NCBI GenBank assembly: GCA_963693305.1
Contig: OY855912.1
Span: forward strand, 4,733,501 to 4,797,500
Origin: Meandrina meandrites
Taxonomy: Eukaryota > Cnidaria > Anthozoa > Scleractinia > Meandrinidae
Length of the DNA stretch: 64,000 nucleotides
Reading direction: 5' to 3'
Shown here: one piece after another, positions 11,434 through 23,059 of the stretch
Layout of the letters: every line of letters begins with the position of its first letter
Position numbering within the stretch: position 1 is the stretch's first letter
Notes under the pieces: model-generated
Seen by the model: only the letters and a program-made list of their open reading frames with translations
Database searches by the model: none
Told to the model about the DNA's origin: nothing
Program-made: the position numbers and the translations under genes

Positions 11434-13315
11434 CCTTGGGCTGTTGGCAAAAATATTGCCTGTTTATAGTTAGGTGTTAATTAACTTCCGCCGGAAACTG
11501 AGTGAAATCGAGTGCGCACTCGGGTAAAATGGGCTAAAACCTTTTGAAAAGGATTTAAAATCCCACATTTACTTCGCGTCAGTGGAATTTAATCTTGCAC
11601 GCCAGGGAAAGTCGACATCGCTCAAACGTCAGGCGAACGCTTGTGGAGAGAAAACGAACCACATTTAGACCAGGAGCTCGACTTCAGCTGAACAACAGCA
11701 AACATCAAACCGTTTCCAGCAAATTACAATATGAGGCTGTTTTCTTTGCTGGTAGTTTTATAATCAGTTGCGTTTAGAATATTAAGAATGAAAGTGCCAA
11801 CGAAAATTCGTGTGTTTACGTTAAATTCATGAAGTGCTTCTTTTTAAAGAAACTTCAGCCAATTTAAATACGCAGACTGATTAATACGTGCGAAAGTCTT
11901 TGTTTAACGTAACGTAAATGTGTACTTCACAGTTCGATCTATAATTGTTCGTTAGCACTTTCACTTTATCTCCAATTTTGACTGAATGATAGTATTCAGC
12001 CAACGCAGAAACGTACGTGAACGTTAACGTAACGTACGATATTTAAATTGTGCGTGAAAATAACTAGTGATTCAGTCTTGCTTTCTTTTAAAGACAACAA
12101 AACCAATATCCCCACTCTCCAGATTTTCAATGCGAAAGCCGACGATGTACTGCCACGCCGAGAATCTGTATACTATAATCGTATTTTGGGCCGTCACTAT
12201 AGCTGGCTCAGGTATTCTGGATGCGACACAAATAACGACAACAGAATTTAGAAGTATGATCGTTATCCTAATGCCTGCAGAGAAAGAAGGCGGGGGCTAA
12301 AACACGAAGAGGGCCTCTGGTGCATTAATACTTACAGTACGAAACACAGTTCAGTTCGAATACCGCAGGCAACAGGGATCTGCCAAAGCACAGTAACCAC
12401 ATACGTATCACTGTGGAACAGCTTTCCCTGTGAGAGTTGAATGCACAACGCCTACGGCGAGCGCGCACACGGTCAGAAGAATTCTGCACGGTGAAAATCT
12501 GAAGTTTGATTTGTGCTGGATGGATTCACTTCAGACGGTCAGACGCGTTCAGCAAGCCGGCCGCGACAAGTCCACCGATAAGAAGAATGTAAAGATATCT
12601 GAAAAGCGTGTGGCGCAGAATATAGCGGATTAAAAAACTAAAGTTAATACTCTTGCCTGTGAAAGCAGACGGATCTCCGCAGAGACGAGAAACAGACATG
12701 TGGTGGAGCAAACGATTGAATCAGTAGCTGTGCCATTGCAAGTGAAACATTTATAGTGAAGCGAAAGAATGCAGAAGATAGCCTGAAAGCTCCAGTGCGA
12801 TGTCGCGCGATCAATATTTTCAGTCGGAGACTCGCAAAATAAGTTGCACTGATGTACGTAAGCAAAGCTGGTGTAAACACTGTGACGGTCAAAAACGGAG
12901 AAAACTTTAGCAGACAACAGCCACGATCACATAACTCAGTTCGGCCAAAAGGTATCAAAACTAGAACGCAAGTTGTAGAAGTTGAAAAATACACGTAACC
13001 TGGCTCATGATTTTCCGAGCTCGATCATATCACTTTACTTTCAGTTTTTAAACATGCACTGTTATTCGTCAGCTAGCGGGTATCTTTTTCAGAGTGCAAA
13101 AAACTATTCCAGCTGCCTAATAAAATCTTCCGGCTAAGGAGGCCAGAAGTATTGAGAACACAGGAAAGAACGAGAGGGAAGTCGTGTTGTACGACAAACT
13201 GATCAAGTGAAAAAAAGCAAATATGAGGCCTTTACACCAGGGCGAATAATTAAACGGACGAAAGTTTGAAAAAGGAGGCCGAAGGGAAGTTATACCGACT
13301 AAAAAAAATTTAATC

Positions 13316-13552
13316 GACAGAAAAAAAATGGAAAAAAAGCGTCGGAATTCCGGGGAAGAATTATCCGGCCCCCAAGCCCGCTGGAGGATAATTCCTTGAG
13401 TCGCAAACTCGAATCTTCCACCCGGGGAGAGGTTATCCGGCCCCCAAACCATTTAGGATAACCCCTGAAAGTATGGATTCGAACCCGCGACTCGGAGATG
13501 ATCAAGCTAAATCAGCCGCGCAGCGGCGATTCCACTTGGCCACCTCGAAATC
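13316..13552 (-). ncRNA. Pol III-type tRNA-headed SINE-like unit (unit 3)
   Basis: Third copy: B box at 13475-13485 and A box at 13532-13542. Promoter boxes and both hairpin stems are unchanged; small differences lie in the T-rich end. Confidence 0.55.
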
Positions 13553-13894
13553 CCTTGGGCTGTTGGCAAAAATATTGCCTGTTTATAGTTTGGTGTTAAT
13601 TAACTTCCGCCGGAAACTGAGTGAAATCGAGTGCGCACCTGGGTAAAATGGGCTAAACTCTTTTGAAAAGGATTTAAAATCCCACATTTACTTCGCGTCA
13701 GTGGAATTTAATCTTGCACGCCAGGGAAAGTCGACATCGCTCAAACATCAGGCGAACGCTTGTGGAGAGAAAACGAACCACATTTAGACCAGGAGCTCGA
13801 CTTCAGCTGAACAACAGCAAACATCAAACCGTTTCCAGCAAATTACAATATGAGGCTGTTTTCTTTGCTGGTAGTTTTATAATCAGTTGCGTTT

Positions 13895-14021
13895 GTGAAT
13901 AGTGAATACTTTATTTACCCTCGGATTATAGAGTAGCTTTTACAGAGCTAATGTCTCCGAGCATTTCAGCAGTACAACGGTAAAATGGGTAAAGACCAGA
14001 CCACAACACCGGGAAGCTCCG
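13895..14021 (-). mobile_element. SINE 3'-part insertion in unit 3
   Basis: 127 bp absent from units 1 and 2 and flanked by TGCGTTT on both sides (13888-13894 and 14022-14028). Its minus strand contains CCCGGTGTTGTGGTCTGGTC, also found in the SINE at 49,911-50,356. It is a 5'-truncated copy of that family. Confidence 0.75.
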
Positions 14022-16540
14022 TGCGTTTAGAATATTAAGAATGAAAGTGCCAACGAAAATTCGTGTGTTTACGTTAAATTCATGAAGTGCTTCTTTTTAA
14101 AGAAACTTCAGCCAATTTAAATACGCAGACTGATTAATACGTGCGAAAGTCTTTGTTTAACGTAACGTAAATGTGTACTTCACAGTTCGATCTATAATTG
14201 TTCTTTAGCACTTTCACTTTATCTGTAATTTTGACTGAATGATAGTATTCAGCCAACGCAGAAACGTACGTGAACGATATTTAAAAATATTTAAATTGTG
14301 CGTGAAAATAACTAGTGATTCAGTCTTGCTTTCTTTTAAAAACAACAAAACCAATATCCCCACTCTCCAGATTTTCAATGCGAAAGCCGACGATGTACTG
14401 CCACGCCCAGAATCTGAATACTATAATCGTGTTTTGGGCCGTCACTATAGCTGGCTCAGGTATTCTGGATGCGACACAAATAACGACAACAGAATTTAGA
14501 AGTATGATCGTTATCATAATGCCTGCAGAGGAAGAAGGTGGGTGCTAAAACACGAAGAGGGTCTCTCGTGCATTAATACTTACAGTACGAAACACAGTTC
14601 AGTTCGAATACCGCAGGCAACAGGGATCTACCAAAGCACAGTAACCACGTACGTATCACTGTGGAACAGCTTTCCCTGTGAGAGTTGAATGCACAACGCC
14701 TGCGGCGAGCGCGCACACGGTCAGAAGAATTCTACACGGTGAAAATCTGAAGTTTGATTTGTGCTGGATGGATTCACTTCAGACGGTCAGACGCGTTCAG
14801 CAAGCCGGCCGCGACAAGTCCACCGATAAGAAGAATGTAAAGATATCTGAAAAGCGTGTGGCGCAGAATATAGCGGATTAAAAAACTAAAGTTAATACTT
14901 TTGCCTGTGAAAGCAGACGGATCTCCGCAGAGACGAGAAACAGACATGTGGTGGAGCAAACGATTGAATCAGTACTTTTATTGCACATTCAATGTGAAAT
15001 CTGCCAAACCACTGTTGGATTGTGGAGCACTGGAAAAGATGATTAATATCACAAAGAAGCTCTTGATTGATAACGGCAGCAATACACCCCTAAGGTGGGA
15101 AGATATAGCTCTACTGTAAGACAGGCCCTCGGCAGAACCCTCTCATGTGGCCCTGTCATGGATTGAATTGGTTTATACAATAACTGAGAAAATTCTAGTG
15201 CGTTCATTAGTCGAGAGCTACGGTCGATGAGAATATAGACCATAAAAATGACGTGGCGTGTAATGCAACATAAGGCACATTTTTGCAAACCTGAGAAATT
15301 GTCCCGACTTTTTCAAAACCGGAATCTGGTAAGTTGTAAAAAATGTCAACAGGAACATTTGGAGCGTAATTTCTCACATATTCGACGGCTTCGAGTTAAA
15401 ACTGCGATCTGACGTGCTGTCACATGAGCTTCCCATCAAATTTGTCAAACTATCTATCAAAATTGGCACCCATTCCGTACTGCTATGATTAACAAAGAAG
15501 TTCTGGAATGTCTATTGTTGGCAATCAAGTGGGTGAAGATCTTTTACTTTTACTAGGAAAGGGTTGACGGGCATTATCACTTGTCATTAGTTTGTGCCAG
15601 AAGGTGATCATTACGCATCATTTACTCATGGTGTCACGTCTTTACCAGGTACTACTGTTGTTTTTTCCTGGCTAGAATGCGTTCAGCTCCTCTGGTCACG
15701 TTGGATAGACACACTGGTGTTGCTATCGATGAACTTATTGATGTGTTCCTGAGTAAGCATGTCACCAGTGAGATATCGAAATGGGCAGAAGAAACCTCTT
15801 ATGTGTGGATGACTATGGTGCCACTGGTTCATCTTGCCTTTGCTACAGGAAAGGAATATTGCTGTAGCCAAATCAATGACTTAAATTGTGATAGCCAAAA
15901 ACGTGAAGGAGGTCGATGTTCATTTGGAAGCAAACAATCAGAAACTAGTTCAACAGAAGTGGATAAAGCTAGAGGGGCTGATAAAAAGGAATCACAAAAT
16001 AGTTTTTACTCACTTTTAAGCTTCGACAACAGAGAGGAAAGTCGTTGTCATCAGGAAAGTTTCAATCATGGCAAGGTTGAAGGTCAGTTAGCCATTCAAA
16101 ACACCTTGTCTGATACATCTGAAAGTATGAAAACTGAAAGGTCACTGTATGGAAACCAAAGATGTGTGACAGCAGGCAGAACACATCACTTCACATGGCC
16201 AGGTTCCACGTCAACACAAAAACTTGGGATCTTTTCCCTGAAGAACATGCTTTCGTTCAAGGAAAACCAGCAGTTGGCGCTATCAGAGAATCTCCTTCCA
16301 TACTTGGTGTGTCTGTCATGGCACCTACAGTTTGATGAGAAGGAGAAATTAAGGAACAGTCTGGCAAATTTTCACAATGTTTCTGCACCTCCTTCTTTGA
16401 AAGTTATCTCCAAATCTGTGCTTGCTCTTGTTCATGGCTTAGACATGGTTTTCAGTTCATGACATTGACTTTGATTGAATCTATATTGTTAGATATAAAT
16501 ATATAAATATCAGAGAGTGTCAAAATTGTTTATCACATGA

Positions 16541-16720
16541 CACAGACATCTCGGGTGTATGACCCTTCTTCAGTGTGAACAAAAACCGTTAAAATATGCA
16601 GTTCTCCGCATATCTCCAGCTAAATTTTTTGGATGTTTGTGAAAATTTATCAGTCTTAAGATTTGTTTTGATGTATCTTTTTACACGAGACCTCAGAAGC
16701 CAATTAGTGATCAATTAGTC
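16541..16720 (-). repeat. Penelope-like 3'-end fragment
   Basis: The minus strand has CTGAAGA, a GGGT/ACCC hairpin and a GAGATG end. It resembles 7605-7740, including the later GACCTCAGAAG-type segment. It lies just after the stop of copy A. Confidence 0.4.
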
Positions 16721-17036
16721 GTATTCAAATTGCAAAACACGCATTAAGAGCGGTCTTACTCAACACCGATTAAACTGGGTTCTTGCAAAAATAAAACTAT
16801 GCAATATTTACAGCCATAAACATAATTTGTTTTTATTGAACATTAAGTGTTGTCTACATACCAGGTGAAACGCGCGACTTATAAACTCAAAAAGAAAAAT
16901 CCACTTTTGGTTTGTGCAGAAGCAACTTTTCGCATCGAGAATACGAACCGGACCCGGGACCGGAAGAGCTGAAAGAGCGCTCGTGCCAGTCCTACCGCTC
17001 GTTTCATCGCCCAGCCTTCTCCCGCCCTGGCAAGAA

Positions 17037-17215
17037 TAGCGCAGTAGTGACTGGTGAGAGTGCTCGTCTCCCACCAACGTGGGAAATGTTGCCCAAGTTC
17101 GATTCCCGAATCCGGCGTCATATGATGAGGGCGTGAGTTTGTTGTTAGCCTCGTCCTTGCTCCGAGGGTTTTTCTTCGGGTTTGTCCGGTTTTCTCTGCC
17201 TCTCCCCAAGTCCCC
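17037..17215 (+). mobile_element. tRNA-headed SINE fragment
   Basis: A tRNA-like head (TAGTGACTGGTGAGAGTGC) is followed by a B-box-like AAGTTCGATTCCCG near 17,095. A pyrimidine-rich tail then contains TCCGAGGGTTTTTCTTCGGG. The ORFs across it on both strands have no family match. Confidence 0.5.
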
Positions 17216-17246
17216 CGCGATCACTTATCTAATGCCTAATTCACAC

Positions 17247-17681
17247 TTATACCCCATTCCCACCAAAGCTTAAACATGTTTAAATGTTGTTTAGTTAAAC
17301 ACGGTTTAAAATTGTTTTCTTCATGGAAGTTACTGACTGATGTTTATTGACTTCAAATTTAGCACAATGAAAGCACAAGTTAGAGCATACTTGAACCCTA
17401 TGTAAAATTTAGTCGGTCAGTTGTCTGTTGCTGATTTTCATTTTCTTAAACCTGGTTTAACTAAACATGTTTTGTTGGTGTGAATCAGGTATTATTCACA
17501 CCAACAAAACATGTTTAGTTAAACCAGGTTTAAGAAAATGAAAATCAGCAACAAAAGACTGAAAGACTAAATTTTGCACACAATTCCAGTAAGCACTAGC
17601 TTCTGCTTTCACTGCGCTAAATTTGAAGTCGACAAACATCAGTTAAAAACGTCTGTGAAGAAAACAATTTTAAACCGTGTG

Positions 17682-17719
<38 letters not shown>

Positions 17720-17732
17720 AAATGGGGTATAA
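17247..17732. mobile_element. Head-to-head inverted dimer of a MITE
   Basis: A 486-bp palindrome from TTATACCCC to GGGGTATAA with arms of about 240 bp. Each arm is one copy of the element found singly at 61,293-61,540, and the inner ends meet near 17,491 (GGTATTATTCACACC). No coding capacity. Confidence 0.8.
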
Positions 17733-17796
17733 TATTTTAGTTAATCCATCTCGCTCAGCGACCTTGGAAAAGCCTGTGGAGGGGGCAGCGGTTTTC

Positions 17797-17824
17797 TTCC
17801 CTCCCCCCCCCCCCCCCCCCCCCC
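17797..17824. repeat. Poly-C tract
   Basis: A run of more than 20 C. Similar poly-C or poly-G tracts occur near 2986, 24118, 24236, 26760, 34306, 38323, 59241 and 60312; they often border mobile elements here. Confidence 0.9.
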
Positions 17825-18189
17825 TGTAAATTTCCATTTATCTATTAAAAGTGTTGAAAACCATTTGCCAGCCATGGACACCACCAAGTGAGCCGTAATT
17901 GTTGCATAAATAAAATTTTTAAACCATTAACTCGTTTTCACGAGTAAATTACCACAGTCAACAGATAAAAGGGAACTATGAACATGTTAGGAAATATGCT
18001 ACAGCACTGGCCTTCGAAGCAGCTGATCATAAATTTGTCATAAAAGTTCTCAAGGGTACACCCGATTTTGAGTGAAACTTTAAAAGGTTTAAGGAAGGGA
18101 TAAAAGAAAGAAAATTAGTTTTGAAACATCAACAGACAGTTGACCCCCACGCAAGAGCACCCCAGGCTGTCAGGGGACTGTTTGGGTGT

Positions 18190-18385
18190 CCATCTACTAA
18201 TTTTTAACTTCAAATTCTAATTTTGAAATCACATTAAATCTTAAATAAATTCTTATTTCTCCAAATTTTACTAATCCTTTGAGAAAAACTATCTCTTCCC
18301 AAACATCCCCAAAAATCACCAAAAACTTTACAAAACACCGCTAAACATAGCTTTGTGAAATGAGCATAGAATTTCTGGATTACTT
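18190..18385. repeat. Dispersed repeat, inverted copy at 23,060-23,255
   Basis: The segment starting CATCTACTAATTTTTAACTT matches in inverse orientation the segment ending GTTAAAAGTTAGTAGATG near 23,255. The two copies flank the GPCR and Penelope-like region. Confidence 0.6.
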
Positions 18386-18713
18386 GAAACGCGGACGAGA
18401 TATTCGCATTAAACCAAGTTTAGCGGTGGAAAAACAGGCTTGAACAGGTGTACCCCCGCCTAAACAAATACAATTGACATGTGTAGAAAAATAAATGATT
18501 CAGTAAAAGATATATATTTAAATTTTGCCACGTTACGAATCGCATTCTAACGTTCTTAAATAAAGTTCATTTAAAGATTCAAATTATCATAAGTTTTAAT
18601 TTCTGCTGTTTATGTGACATCTAGTAAAGCTAGGGGAAAAGAAAATTATGTTTGTCGAAGTTAATTCAGTTAATTCAAACACAGTTTAGCTTTTATTACA
18701 AAGCTGGTGTGAT

Positions 18714-19423
18714 GGAAAATATATTTCCTGAAAACTCACACAACACACTTCAGTACACTAAACAAGACAATTAACTCGGCTAATTGGTTTCGCTCAGTTT
18801 CTTGATCGCATGTATTGCGACGAAAACACTCCGTGTGATACATACAATAAATCCATTAGCAGAGTATCTTTCTCTTGAAATTCGTTTTCTGTATTTGTAA
18901 CTGCCTTTTGATAATACTCCCCCGTGATCCTGAAAAACTTACGACAGGATAAAAAAACCACGAAAGTCACCCGACGAAAACAGAAAATTCTTTGTTGATC
19001 AAACGTCGCCAGTTCTGTGTTCAGAATTTTAAATCAACATGGCCAAAAACACCAGCGCGCCAGTGGAAGACTTTATAGCAAATTGAGTTCGCAAAGTTTC
19101 TTACATGATTGCATGTGGCTGTGACGCAAAATCTTTTTGTTAAACTTACGCGTACAATCAAGCCATTAGCTGAGTATCTTCCTCTTGAAATTCGTTTTCC
19201 TGTGTTTGTGAATGCCTTTTGAGATCCTGAAAAACTTACAGTAGGAAATGGACTACTTTCCCTCTTGAAATAAAGCGAAAAATCTACACTTACAATGAAC
19301 TGGTAAAAACAACTCACACGAAAGTAATCTCAAAACGCGTCGCCCGACCAAAAACTGAACGTTCTTTTCCTGATCAAACATCGCCCATCCTGCGCTCAGG
19401 AATCCAAATCAACATAGCTCAAC
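18714..19423. repeat. Duplicated 5' flank of the GPCR gene
   Basis: Two diverged direct copies, offset by about 310-375 bp. TTAGCAGAGTATCTTTCTC near 18,857 recurs as TTAGCTGAGTATCTTCCTC near 19,165, and GATCAAACGTCGCC near 18,997 recurs near 19,372. The first copy carries a short start-like ORF at 19039 (MAKNTSAPVEDFIAN, then stop), and the second carries the GPCR start at 19424. Confidence 0.6.
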
Positions 19424-20896
19424 ATGGCCATAAATGACACAGAAACAAGCGCCACTCTCTCCAACAAGGTCAGATCTGTGATTCATTGCCCAAAATTACC
19501 ATACTTCACATGGGATTGAAACGAAACAACAATACCCTGGATTCTATGTCCCATCACATTCATTGCTTCTCTCGCTATCATTTTTTTGAATTCGCTGGTA
19601 ATCTTAGCCGTGAAGCAAAAGAGAGAACTGAAGAAAACATCAAATATTCTGTTATCTAGCATGGCAATTGCAGATCTTCTAGTGGGCACAATATCTATGC
19701 CACTAACTGTCGCTGCTGACATATTAATTATTCGCCAAGTGTATTACTCTGGTTTTTGCACATTACGCTTAGCGACTGAATACGCCATTTGCGCTTTTAT
19801 GTGGTCTTCTCTATATCATTTAACATTAATTGCATGGGAGAGGTACGTGGCAATACGAAAGTCGATTGACTACAAGGTTATCATTACAAGAGGCCGCATC
19901 AAAAAACTCTCAATAGTCGCCTGGCTGTTAGCGGCTTTTGCAACGTTTCCACCTCTTGCCATGATAGCGCTTGGCGTGGACCAGAACATCAAAGAAGCCT
20001 GGTACACCGGTGAAGGTGTAGTGGGAGCAGTTTGTTTAACAACCATAGGATATTTTTATATTATGGTTTACCTTGGAGTACGCAAACGTGAAATCAACGA
20101 AATTAGCCAAGTCACTGCTCTGGTCAAAGCGAAACTTGAGTCCAAAGTAGCCAGAACGTGTGGCTTGATAACCGCTGCCCTGATTCTCTCTTTCGTTCCA
20201 GTGATTGTTCTCGGTGCCTTACGAGAAATTTTCCCAGTTCTTCGTGCAAGTAAAGCTTTCCGCTTACTGGAGACACTAATTCAGCTAAACTCTCTAGCGA
20301 ATCCACTGATTTACTTCTACAGAGACCGCCGTTTAAGAGAGGCTGCGCTAGAGCTGTTAGGAGTCAAAAGACCTGAAGCAATCCAGCCAGCAGTGGGTGC
20401 CGCGCGATTTATCAGACGAAAGGATCCGTTCGGTTCACTGGAAGCTGTCCAAGAACTGCAAAAAGTGGAACAACCCACCCGCTTTAAAAGAGTAGCATCC
20501 TGCGACCCAGCTGTGGTTTCAGATTGTGCTCATCAAAGATCTCCTAAAACATTCCTGAAAAGATCGATGTCAGCTCCCACTCTTGATAAATGCATCGGCT
20601 CCGCAGATGGTCTACAACTGCAGCAAGCCTCGTCCATCATAGTAACAACTGAAATAATCCATTCCGAACGTGGCAGGCGATATCAAGCGAAGACATGTAA
20701 TCGGGAATTACCGCAAGATGCAATCAAGTCTCAAGATACAAGCCACCTCGTCCGTAATTTATATCAAACTCGGCCAAGATCAGACTCTTGGGATGCTAGT
20801 GTTTCCGTGAAATATGCCAACCGTACTTGTCAAATGTTACAAGAGACGACAGTTGAAAGACCGGCAACGGCGCCACTGACTGCACGGCAAATTTAA
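19424..20896 (+). CDS. Class A (rhodopsin-type) GPCR with in-frame TGA near the start
   Basis: Seven-helix receptor with no intron in its body. Counting from ATG 19424, codon 32 is TGA (19517-19519); the same frame is otherwise open to 20896. Before the TGA lies a short tail with an N-glycosylation-like NDT. After it come TM1 (about 36-62, N56), TM2 (AIADLL, D84), TM3 with C111 and ERY at 138-140 in place of DRY, an extracellular-loop C194, TM6 with SFVP rather than CWxP, and NPLIY at 293-297. A serine-rich tail of about 190 residues follows. Ligand unknown; the motif set fits the amine/adenosine-like expansions seen in cnidarians. With the TGA it would be a young pseudogene, unless the base is an error or polymorphism, or an upstream exon supplies another start. 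An AATAAA lies at 21426. Confidence 0.75.
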
Positions 20897-21611
20897 CTGT
20901 TCAGCAAAAACCAGGACGGATTCTGGATTTGCAACAAGCTTTTAAAAAGTTGTGTCAATCACAGAACTGTGGAAAAATTTAAACTCCAACTACTTCAAAC
21001 ATGTCATGTTCGTGCTAGGCTTGCGGACCAGAACTGGCCATATACTCTGTTCAGTCAGTTTACTGAGCTCAAACCTGATCGTTATTGAGTATCCAGTGAC
21101 TTGAGTTTACAGCGTGGCGCGAAAACAACAGGCGAAAATTAAAGCTGTCTGCGTTTGCAAGCAAATGACTTGTCAGTTTACATTTAGGTTTTCAAACTTT
21201 TCGGAGTTTTCCCTGACAAAAATCCACAAGACGTGACTTGATGATGGAACACGCACTCAGAAAAAAATGAGTCATTATTACTGGAAACCAAATGAGGACC
21301 AGTGATTGAGTAGCACGATGTAAATATGAACAAAAAATTTGTCAATGAAGTTGTAGCGTAGGGTAACAAGACTAACAAGTGTAAACAAGAGAGGATGGAG
21401 AGAGACCTCATCCTCTCTTGGTGTAAATAAAACATTTAAAAATGTTACATTTGTAAATATCATTTAATGTGGCTTCAACGGGTTTTCAAATATCGTTCAC
21501 GATAATATAAAAGCTACGCAATAAGCATGATACGAAATGAACAGAAGACAGCAAAATTTAAATGTAAATTTGAAAACAGTCCTTCGAAAATACGCGCGCT
21601 GATTGGTTAAA

Positions 21612-21642
<31 letters not shown>

Positions 21643-22230
21643 GTACATGTTTTCTATTTCTTAAATAAAATGAATGCAAATCCCAACCTCGTCTTCAGGG
21701 CCTTCTCCGCAACAATTTACAAAAATAATATAATAAAAATTTGCAATATCTCAGCGACAAACCGATGGGTGGTACCGGATCTCTTGAATACCAGCAATCC
21801 CGGACACAATTCTTGGGACACTTGCTGCTTTTGACCCTTCAAAAAGGTAAAAAAAAGATTACCAATTACCCGCCTTCTCCGTTACAATGTATGCCTTGAC
21901 AAAGCAATGCCTCCCGTTGCGCTCTATTTTTCAACATTGTTTTGGGGGGAAGGGGGTTGTTCATTTCTGAGAATTCGTAACGAAATGTCACGTCACTATT
22001 TTAACAGAAGTGTCCAAAGGAATTATGTCCGCGATTGTGGATCAGTTAAGGCAAACTGATCCTGACGGCTAAAGCGGTCAAACATCGCAGACTTGAACAG
22101 GACTGAATGCGGCTTCTCAAGACTTCTTAGAACAGAATGGTAATGTACATTGTTACTTCGATTTTGGATGGGATTTTTAAATGGAACAGTAAATCCATTT
22201 TGTGAACAATTGCAAAAGCCATCCGCTAAA
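20897..22230. other. Gene-free interval after the GPCR
   Basis: It holds the probable GPCR 3' UTR up to AATAAA at 21426-21431. Beyond that I see only AT-rich sequence with short non-conserved ORFs. Confidence 0.5.
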
Positions 22231-22250
22231 ATTAAGGCGGGGTTCTACCT

Positions 22251-22960
22251 GAAGACGGACTTACTAACTATACATTTAACGACGGACTTACTAACTATAC
22301 ATTTAATTCTACCGGCGAAACTAGACTTATTAACCATTACATTGACTGCAACTCCAAAAACGTTATTTACATGGTACAATGTAACAACTGTCACAAACAA
22401 TACATAGGAGAAACCAAACGTAGACTTAAAGACCGCTTCAACGAACATCGCAGACCTGTTGACAAACAAACTAACAGCTCTAAGCCCACCACATTATCAG
22501 AACATTTTTTGTGTAACAATCATAACGCTACTGACATGCAACTAATTCCTCTTGAACTCGTTCAATCTAATCGTGACAGTGTACGTAAGGCAAGAGAAGC
22601 ATACCTCATTGAAAGAGGTCAGACTCTTGAACCTCAAGGTTTAAATAAGAAAGATGAAACTTAGTACGTTATTTTAGTATCAGCATTCTACCTTTTGTGC
22701 CATTTATAGCTTTTTCACAGCATTTCATACTGTAACGTTTCTCCATATTTTTAAATTTCAAATTTTAACGTTTCTTTCTACCGTTACTTATCTCTTAGCC
22801 GCGTCACTTAGATTAGTACGTTATCATTATTTGCTTGTTATATCGTATTTCCTATATTTTAAATTGGTAACGTTTAACTTTAAGAGTCATTCTTTGTAAC
22901 ACCCTGAAGAAGGAAGGCCGTGCCTTCCGAAATATTGGAAATATATATAGTTCCCAACTG
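22251..22960 (+). mobile_element. Penelope-like element, 3' fragment with GIY-YIG domain
   Basis: The open frame up to the TAG at 22662-22664 encodes a GIY-YIG nuclease segment: VIYMVQCNNCHKQYIGETKR, then a conserved DRFNEHR, then a C-terminal E (LIERG). This domain sits at the C-terminus of Penelope-like retroelement proteins after the reverse transcriptase, which is missing here. A 24-bp in-frame direct repeat (GLTNYTFN twice) lies at the left edge. The downstream tail ends near 22,900-22,945 with CTGAAGA, a 7-bp hairpin and CCGAAAT, as is common at ends of these elements. 5'-truncated and not autonomous. Confidence 0.75.
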
Positions 22961-23059
22961 TTCAATCAGCCTTGCTTTTCTTCGTTTTCTACCTGAAGGC
23001 CGTTTTTCCGCCTCGTAACTTGGGTTAATTATAAAGGCAAATATCTCGTTCGCGTTTCA

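Larger units (their letters stand above)
8482..14975. repeat. Triplicated 2.1-kb unit inserted in exon 3 of copy A
   Basis: Three head-to-tail, nearly identical units start at GCTGTGCCATTG (8484, 10606 and 12727). The period is 2,121-2,122 bp; unit 3 is 2,248 bp because of an extra insertion. They interrupt exon 3 exactly between the base matching 30,220 and the base matching 30,221 of copy B. Each unit ends with ACGATTGAATCAGTA. No reverse transcriptase, transposase or long TIR is visible, and no clear target duplication. Short plus-strand ORFs near the unit ends (for example 10309-10512) are conserved in all three units but match nothing I recognise. It may be a composite non-autonomous element or captured host DNA amplified after insertion. 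Confidence 0.85.
321..16462 (+). pseudogene. Ubiquitin-like/helical family gene, copy A (disrupted)
   Basis: First of three tandem paralogues of an unrecognised family. Exons: 321-838, 7081-7341, 8337-8481 continued at 14976-15094, and 15649-16462 (stop TGA at 16460). All introns are phase 2, with GTGAGT, GTAAGT and GTGGGA donors and CAG or TAG acceptors, matching copies B and C. Residues 1-82 form a ubiquitin-like domain (QQLFYQGQPV resembles the ubiquitin beta3 region; no C-terminal Gly-Gly). The start at 321 is chosen because the paralogues begin there; an in-frame ATG at 123 would add 66 residues. Two lesions make this a pseudogene: TCA to TAA at 8455-8457 (copies B and C have TCA) and a 6,494-bp insertion in exon 3 at 8482-14975. 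Exon 4 is still open, so the decay looks recent. The biochemical role is unknown. Confidence 0.72.

Noticed and set aside
16808..17224. 138-codon minus-strand ORF
   Set aside because: It spans a SINE fragment; no protein family match and no splice context.
19586..19588. GPCR translation start at TTG
   Set aside because: It lies inside TM1 and is not a plausible eukaryotic start; the ATG at 19424 is in the same frame upstream.
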